DNA of 64,000 nt from Isoetes taiwanensis (Eukaryota > Streptophyta > Lycopodiopsida > Isoetales > Isoetaceae). Each line of letters starts with the position of its first letter. Position 1 is the first letter of the stretch. Of the stretch, positions 57,616 through 64,000 are shown in pieces. A model generated the notes under the pieces. It made no database searches. It saw nothing but the letters and a program-made list of their open reading frames with translations, and was not told the DNA's origin. Position numbers and translations under genes: made by a program. The stretch covers positions 6,451,789-6,515,788 of the forward strand of contig JAJEKV010000012.1 in the NCBI GenBank assembly GCA_021234155.1. The letters are read 5' to 3'.

Positions 57616-60027
57616 TGTGACGCTCCCTGCTAAACATACGGTGCCCGACCGTACATTCTGCAGGAAATCCCCCGTCCGGCTCAACAACCGCATAGGCCCT
57701 CCGTCTACCCCGCACTCGGGAATCTCCGTAGTGCGGGAAGGGGACACGAAGGTGTCTTGCGCGCCCTTCCCCTATGGGCCCCTATCACAGCGGAAGCATA
57801 AACACGTCAGAACTAGCAATACAATACAATATGCTACCTCGAGGGTAGCTCAACCGCACATCCATAGATGCAAAGAACATAATCATATACCATAAAACAT
57901 GAGAGCTCCTACCCGTGGCTCTGACACATAGGGTAGTCGACTGACTGGATAGGCCTCAAGGTAGAGCAGACCGAGTCATAACAATGGCGGGGCTGGCATA
58001 AGACAATAGCTAGGGTTGACCACTCCATCCGCCCCTCCTGTGCATACTTTGCAGATGGGCTAGATCAAGCTGTGGCATGACTCTAACCTTCTCGGATACG
58101 CAATCCCATGCATGGAATAAATTACTACTCCTATATTTTGGTGTAGCCAAAGTAGGTTTAGCTAAACTACCTTCAAATTGGGGCTAGAAGTTTCTAACAC
58201 TTGGCTAAACTAAATGATTTTTCTCCATCACAGTTTCTTGCGTTTGGCTAAACTTTCACAAAATGGAGAGGCAAATATTAGCCATCCCTATAGAAATTTT
58301 AAAAAATCCAACCATTTTAACAAAGACATTGAACGTATTGTAAATACAATATAATGCAATATAGATAATGGCAATGACAATCAAGATAATAGCATAATTG
58401 ATGGAATTATTATTATTGTTATGACTTCCTTGATATGAAGAACAAAGACATAAATCAGGATGCACACGTACATGAACATGTTCAAAACCCCCCAAAAAAA
58501 GGTACATTGTTCCTTTTCCTCTAATGCTTCAACTTTGTACTTGGAAAAAGAAAAAAATGGAAAAAAGAAAAGAAAAATATAAATTGTATTTGATAATTTC
58601 TTAAAGTTGGTACATATATTGTTGTTGGATTCTGGGCTAATCTATCCATTTTTTCAAGCCCCCTCTATCTTAGGTTTAGCTAAATGATGTTCTAGCGGAA
58701 ATGTCTAGAGGTAAAGGTTTGGCTATTTAACCTAAAAACTCACTTGGGCGGCAAAAAAAATGGGCTAAAATTTTCTTTTTTTTGGGCATTTTTCCACTTA
58801 CTTTAGCCATTTTTCTTGGCAAAACTGCTATAAAATAGCCATTTGGCTAACCTTAGCCGTTATTTTATTCCATGATCCCATGGCATCACCCATCGGGACT
58901 ACTCCAGGTTGCATCTCCCTGGTCCGACGAGATAGGGAGGGTTGCATCTCCCCTTCTCGGGTAGAGGCTCCACGGGCGGCTAGAGAATCGTGGCGACACA
59001 CACGATTGCGTGCCACGAACCCCCCAAAACAAGAGCCAAGGCGACACTTGCAACTCTTGAGAGGCGGGGCGACACCATTGCCCCAAGAGGTGTGGGACCC
59101 ATGCTCGCCCACACGGGTGACCCACCATAAGCCTAGCCCACTATGGGATCCCCGGCCCCCGCGGCGGGGGATCCACCCTCCATCTTGCCTCTAGCCCCAA
59201 GTATGTGGTGTTTGAGTCACATCATAGCCTCCATAGCCGGTGGGTTCCTATGCACAAAGGCCGCAACTAAGTAGGAACTAAGGGATCTACACTAGGAGCA
59301 TACTACATACGGCCCTAGGTCTCTACCCCCTTCCCCATACAAGAGGAGCAACATGATCAACCAATATCACATACGTCACATCATGATCAATATCAATATC
59401 ATATGAACATCTTAACCTAATCATACATAGCTAACTAATGGTTAGGGTTCCTTGATTAGGGTTCAAGATGTTCAACAAAGGATCTAGGGTGGCTCTACTC
59501 TAGATACGAACTACTAACCCATCCGGAGTGCTAACTTCGGATGAACTAACATGAACTCTACTCAACCTACCTCCTCCGGCGCTTCCTCCCATCCCCCTGG
59601 CGTCTCCATGCTCCTAGGCGTGGCTCGAAGGTTTGCTCCCTCTACGATCACACACACCTCCCGTGGGCTGCTTTGGAGCTAGACTATGATCGAATTGGTG
59701 CTCAAACGGGGTTTCGGGCACGTGGATGAGAGTTCAGGTGCTAGGTCAGAGAAAAAGGGTCTAGGGTTAGGGTTAGAGCTCATATAGGTGTGGGTCCACG
59801 TGGGATGCCACGTGGCACCACTAAGATGAGGCCGTGTGGCTGTTGCCCAATAGGATAAGGCCATGTGGAAATGGGCCTTATCCTAAGGTTATCTAAGTTA
59901 AACAATTAACTTAGGTGTGCACCCCTTGCCACTTATCCAAGGCATACAAGGCTACCTAGGTAGACTTGTATGGTGACGGGTCCAGGAATATACGTATTTA
60001 TGGCGTATATTCCCTTGGAACGTCACA
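57616..60027 (-). repeat. 5' LTR of the H3-carrying gypsy element
   Basis: 2412 bp. On the plus strand it starts TGTGACGCTCCC (57616) next to the primer site and ends GGAACGTCACA (60027), so the ends are the inverted pair TGTGACG/CGTCACA. It contains a nested hAT-type element (58111-58874); without it and one TSD copy the LTR would be about 1.64 kb. Short frames inside are chance. The partner LTR is not in the window. Confidence 0.82.
58111..58874. mobile_element. non-autonomous hAT-like element nested in the LTR
   Basis: A 764-bp AT-rich element with terminal inverted repeats CATGGAATAAA / TTTATTCCATG and a perfect 8-bp target-site duplication ATCCCATG (58103-58110 and 58875-58882). An 8-bp duplication and short TIRs are typical of the hAT superfamily. 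The interior has many GGCTAAA/TTTAGCC subterminal motifs and no transposase ORF. Confidence 0.88.
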
Positions 60028-60137
60028 GGAACGCTCTCGGATATCGGTGTGCACCCCCTTCCCTCCCTTTTTGGTGCAACTTTGACATGTTATCAGAGCA
60101 CTAGTTGTGCTGAGATTGATTCAAGATCAACGCAGCA

Positions 60138-61020
60138 ATGGAGAAGGATGCAAACTACAACCAGATTACCTTCCCTGGCGGTCGTGTGATTCAAATCTTC
60201 GATGGCACATGTTTCTAGCAATGGAAGAGAAGAATGACTCTCATTCTTGAGGCAGAAGGAGTTTGGAGAATTGTTAGTGGCCAAGAACCAGCACCCGAGC
60301 TTGCATCAGATGGCAAGAACAAATCTGTTCTTGATGCTTGGCAATGCCGGGATGACAAGGCTATGGCTACGATCGAGCTTTCTGTTGCAATCTCTTCTTG
60401 ATGAGGTTCAGAAGGAGAACAGACATGATTTATGGAATGCTCTCATCCAAGAGCATGAAAAGAAGACTCATACACAAATTGGGCATTTGTATGCTAAAGT
60501 GGTGAATATGCGCTGGGAAGAGACTGAGAGTCTTGAAAAATTCGCAGACTGCATGAAGAACACCTTTCGGCAGGTTGAAGCCTTTAGAGAAGAGAATAAG
60601 ATATCTCCTTCGTTGCAATTATTCCTTTTTTTTAGATCCTTATGTAATTCTTTTCATGCTTTGCGCAGCAATCTCATGCAAATTGTCGAATGGATCTCAA
60701 TCGTGCAATCACTTCCGTCAAGGAGGAGATTATGATGAGGAAGGATACTGGGATTATCAAAGACGAGCACAATGCTTTCTTTGCAGGTCATTCTAAGCAT
60801 AAATCCTATGCAAAAGGGAATGCAAAAGCTAAAAAAAAGAAGAATAACAGTAGCAGCAACGCCTTCAAGGATGTTGATAGCAAAGGCACATCAAACAAGC
60901 AGCAGTCTTGTGACGATTGCAAGAAAGGCAATCATACTGCAGCAGAACGTAGGAAAAAGATGAAGGACCTTGAACACAAACTGAAAGCTTTGGAGACAAA
61001 CAAAGTTTCAGCCAATGTGG
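60138..61020 (+). pseudogene. copia-2 gag, degenerate
   Basis: The ATG at 60138 opens a gag frame (MEKDANYNQITFPGGRV) that meets a TAG at ~60213 where a Trp codon would be expected (DGTCF stop QWKRRM). It resumes with RMTLILEAEGVWRIVSGQEP, shifts frame near 60385, and continues QSLLDEVQKENRHDLWNAL to RQVEAFREEN, shifting again near 60690. The zinc knuckle CDDCKKGNHTAAERRKK has lost its last Cys (Arg instead). Confidence 0.8.
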
Positions 61021-64000
61021 CCCAAATTGTTGAAGAAGTAAGCGTAGCCAATGTGGTTCCTTGCAGCCCGGATTATGGCTATATTTGTAAGCAAGTGGCA
61101 GCCCCTCGTTCTATCAAATTCATCATGGATTATGGTGCTAGAGCTCATATTAGTTGGCACAAAGATTGGTTTAAAAATTTCAGACCTACCTCTTCCAATT
61201 ACATTGTTCAAATTGGCGACAATTGTGAGCATCAAATCTGCAGAATGGGTAACATTCAAGTACCCACTAGCCTTGGAATCTTCACTCTAAAAGGGGTAAT
61301 CTATGCCCCTACTTTGCGTAAAGATTTGATTCTGTTGTACGTCTTACTGATATGGGCACAATAGTTTCCTTTGATAGTGAAGACTGCATTGTTTGCAACA
61401 AAGTTACGGGAAAGAGCCTTGCTCGTGCTATTCGTACGGGTAATCTCTACCATTTGGGCCAAGAATATGCTGACCAAGTTGTTCTTGTAGATGCTGGTAA
61501 TGATACTTGCGATTTGTGGCATAAGAGGCTTAGACACATCAGTCTTAAGGCACTCAACCAGCTGCCCCAACTTGTAGAAGGTTTTCATCTTCATCAGCAC
61601 CCTACTCTTGCAAGTTGTGAGGCTTGTACATCGGGAAAACAACACCGCAGATCCTTTACTCTCATTGGATCACGTGCGACTGCTCTTCTTAAATTAGTAC
61701 AAACGGATCTTGGTGGTCCAACTCATATTCCTTCTCTCTCGGGTGCCTATTATTTTCTGACATCCATTGATGATTTGAGCAGGAAAACATGGGTCTATTT
61801 CTTGAAGCGAAAATCTGATGCATTTGCCCATTTCCAATAATGGAAAGCACTTGTTGAGAATCAAGTATCCCATCGGATTAAGAAGCTCAGATCTGATAAT
61901 GGTGGAGAATTTACTAGTCATTTGTGTTGATCATAGTATTTGAGCGCCAACTTACCGAGCCTAATACTCCACAACATAATGGCATTGCTGAACGGAAGAA
62001 TCGCAGCATTGTTGATATGGCACGTTGTTTGCTCGCTCAATCCTCAACACACATTCAATTTTGGATTGAAGCAGTAAGATACTCAGTTTACCTTCTCAAT
62101 AGATTGTCCACTATTGCTGTGAAATATCATATTCTAAATAAGCTTTCACTGGCACAAAGCCAAATTTGTCTCACTTGCGTGTCTTTGGATGTGTTGCCTT
62201 ATGCTTATTCCCAAAGCTAATCGCAAGAAACTTGAGCATACTAGCAAGAAAATGATCTTTTTGGATTTCTCTGACCAGTGCAAGCATGAATATAGGCTGA
62301 TTGATCCAGATAACAAGAAGCTTTGTGTTAGTCGCGATGTTATTTTCCATGAAGATGTTTCAGCATTTTAGCAAGGTTCAGAAACTCCTAATGTAGAATT
62401 TATTGATATCTCTGCATGGATAACAGATAACATCGTAGCTTCTAATCCATCGGATTCAATTTCTGATATTCCAGCACCTCCAGTAGTTCCAGCACCTATA
62501 ACAGTTCCAGCACCTGCAGCAGTCCCAACATCTACAGTGCTTACAGCACCCCTGTTTTCTGATTACGGCGCAGATCTTGACCCATCTGATCCAGGAGGTG
62601 ATTTTGATCATCCTGATTAAGGAGGAGTTGAAGAAGAATTTGGTCTCAGATAAAGGAAACGTTTTCCTCCTCAAAGGTTTGCCTTCTATGTTGAAATTAT
62701 GCCCAACATTATGGAGTTTTGTGGTGCTGCTATTATCAGTGAACCCTATTTCATGTGCTACTGCACCTCATTGGCAGCAGGCAATGGACCACGAAATGGA
62801 TTCTATTGTCCAAAATGGCACTTGGGATTTGGTTCCTCTTCCTCATGATCGGAAGGCCGTTGGTAACAAATGGATCTATAAATGTAATCTCCATCGTGAT
62901 GGCACCATCAACAGCTACAAAGCACGTTTGATTGCACAGGGTTTCATCCAGCAATATGGCATTGATTACTTGGAAACATTTTCTCCAGTGGTCAAGATGA
63001 TGAGCATCCGCATTCTTCTTGCATTTGCTGCTCATTATAATCTTGAGGTTCATCAAAATGATGTCAAACAACATTTCTTAACATCAAACTTGATGCAAAA
63101 ACATATATAAAGCAACCTCAGGGTTATGTCAAAGCTGGTGCTGAGCATTTAGTATGCAAATTGACGAAGGCACTTTATGGGTTAAAGCATACAAGACCAT
63201 AGATTCTTTCTTCAAAGACCAAGGATTCCAGCCAATTGAAGCTGATTCTAATCTACATCCGTCATAAAGGCCAGTTCTTACTCATCATTGCTTTGTATAT
63301 AGATGATTCCTTGCTCATAGGCAACAATGAAACCAAGACAAGGCTTGCTGCTAAGTTTCCAATGGTAGACCTGGGTGAAGCTTGCTATTGTTTGAGTCGG
63401 CAAATTGCAAGAGACCTCTTCATATCTCTCAAAAGAAGCACATTGAAGAAATGCTTGAGCACTTTGGCATGGCTGATTGCAATCCATCTAGAGTTCCTAT
63501 GAATCCAGGTTCTCTTATCACCAAGAAAGATTGTCCACAATCTGATGCTGAACGTCTTTCTATGGCAAAAGTTCCATTTCGGCAATTGATTGGCAGCCTC
63601 ATGTATTGCATGATTTGCACCAGACCCGATATTGCATTTGCTGTTATAGCTCTCAGCCAATTTTCAGCAGACATAAGCATTGGGAAATGGCCAAGCACAT
63701 TCTCAAATACTTGAAGGATACTGCTGATTATGGCCTTACATATCGCAACAATAGTGATTCCTCACTTAGTAATGTGATAGACAACTCTAGGTCCACATCC
63801 GGCATTTGTTTTCTGCTTGCCAATCTTCTAAACAAGAAGGTTGTCAAATCAGTCCTACCTTGGGCTTTATTTCAGACTCTGCAGGCTTTTTCCAAGTGCT
63901 TCTCCATTTTTGTTGGTTTGTTGATAGCACGGGAGGCGATCAAACATCTTTTCTGGCCATGCCCCTCTATCCACACCCTACTGGAGACTCCATAGTGGTG
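61021..64000 (+). pseudogene. copia-2 pol, degenerate (protease, integrase, RT, RNase H)
   Basis: In order across several frames: a protease with FIMDYGARAHIS (61122; Ser of DSG replaced by Tyr); the GAG-pre-integrase motif DLWHKRLRHISL (~61514); an integrase core QTDLGGPTHIPSLSGAYYF, LRSDNGGEFTS and QHNGIAERKNRS (to ~62010); a Pro/Ala linker with PAPPVVPAP-type repeats (~62470-62555); RT with WQQAMDHEMDSIVQNGTWDL, GNKWIYKCNLHRDGTI and ALYIDDSLLIGNN (63290); CTRPDIAFAV (~63620); and a partial RNase H with STSGICFLLAN to the window edge. At least six stops or frameshifts interrupt it. Confidence 0.88.

Larger units (their letters stand above)
51091..60027 (-). mobile_element. Ty3/gypsy chromovirus-type element carrying a histone H3 ORF (3' truncated)
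   Basis: Read on the minus strand: a 2.4-kb LTR (60027-57616, ends TGTGACG...CGTCACA), an exact 12-base initiator-Met primer site TGGTATCAGAGC (57614-57603), a leader, ORF1 (histone H3-like, 57047-55938), a spacer with paired repeats, ORF2 (55159-53636, one TGA inside), gag (~53400-52246), protease (~52136-51673), and the first third of RT (to ~51095). Integrase, RNase H and the second LTR are missing. The RT start resembles chromoviruses of the Del/Tekay type. ORF1 and ORF2a are open while gag and pol are broken by frameshifts. The LTR contains a nested hAT MITE. The element lies in the 5' LTR of another copia element; with only one LTR present, no target-site duplication can be checked. Confidence 0.85.
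60028..64000 (+). mobile_element. second Ty1/copia element, decayed, cut by the window edge
   Basis: The tail of a 5' LTR (60028-60087, ending TTTGACA) is followed by an iMet-like primer site TGTTATCAGAGC (60088-60099) and then gag and pol in copia order on the plus strand. The rest of the 5' LTR is displaced by the gypsy element that ends at 60027. The 3' end lies beyond the window. Confidence 0.85.

Noticed and set aside
58828-59194. Overlapping open frames on both strands within the gypsy LTR
   Set aside because: LTR sequence, GC-rich by chance in this stretch, no domain; one frame enters the hAT element.

Overview
This window looks like nuclear DNA from a land plant with a large, repeat-rich genome. 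A fern or gymnosperm seems likelier than a compact angiosperm genome, but the sequence does not settle it. The reasons are nested Ty1/copia and Ty3/gypsy retrotransposons with tRNA-iMet primer sites, non-autonomous DNA transposons, a tRNA-derived SINE, a degenerate plant PPR gene, and one intact single-exon CYP74 (allene oxide synthase-like) gene. Only a few of the open frames look like intact genes; most of the window is transposons and decayed gene fragments.

Layout. 1-7.7 kb: a structurally complete Ty1/copia element on the minus strand (1376-6019; LTRs, PBS, PPT and a TAAAT target-site duplication). Its pol frame has lost most of the reverse transcriptase in frame. It sits in older retroelement-like sequence with a zinc-knuckle ORF. 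8.3-10.9 kb: duplicated segments and a decayed FCP1/NIF-like phosphatase fragment. 11.2-12.8 kb: a decayed PPR gene. 12.8-21.6 kb: AT-rich sequence with small tandem repeats and no convincing gene. 21.6-30.15 kb: a tandem array of five copies of an Arg/Glu-rich, signal-peptide-bearing protein gene (minus strand). Its upstream sequence is full of RY (CATGCA) motifs, and the array contains internal duplications and one inverted segment. 32.5-40.3 kb: a 4.1-kb tandem duplication. Each unit carries a decayed transposon-type gene (DUF7869-like) and a LINE RVT-zinc-finger fragment. 44.4-45.9 kb: the intact CYP74 gene. 46.4-47.5 kb: a decayed 2OG-Fe(II) oxygenase gene next to a subtilase exon fragment. 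47.95-48.41 kb: a MULE-like element with 9-bp TSD. 49.84-49.97 kb: a SINE.

51.1-60.0 kb, the most remarkable part: a 3'-truncated Ty3/gypsy chromovirus-type element on the minus strand (2.4-kb LTR, iMet PBS, gag, protease, RT start). Between the PBS and gag it carries two extra ORFs in the same sense. The first, an intact 369-codon frame, is a histone H3: a canonical H3 N-terminus with K4 and K9, a ~240-residue charged insertion at the tail/alphaN junction, and a full H3 histone fold at the C-terminus. I know of no described LTR retrotransposon encoding a histone H3. Its LTR holds a nested hAT-type MITE, and the gypsy element itself lies in the 5' LTR of a second, badly decayed Ty1/copia element that runs off the right edge (60.0-64.0 kb).

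The genes do not form a pathway. The window shows layers of transposition, local tandem duplication and gene decay around one live-looking oxylipin gene, one multicopy secreted-protein locus, and one retroelement with a captured histone.
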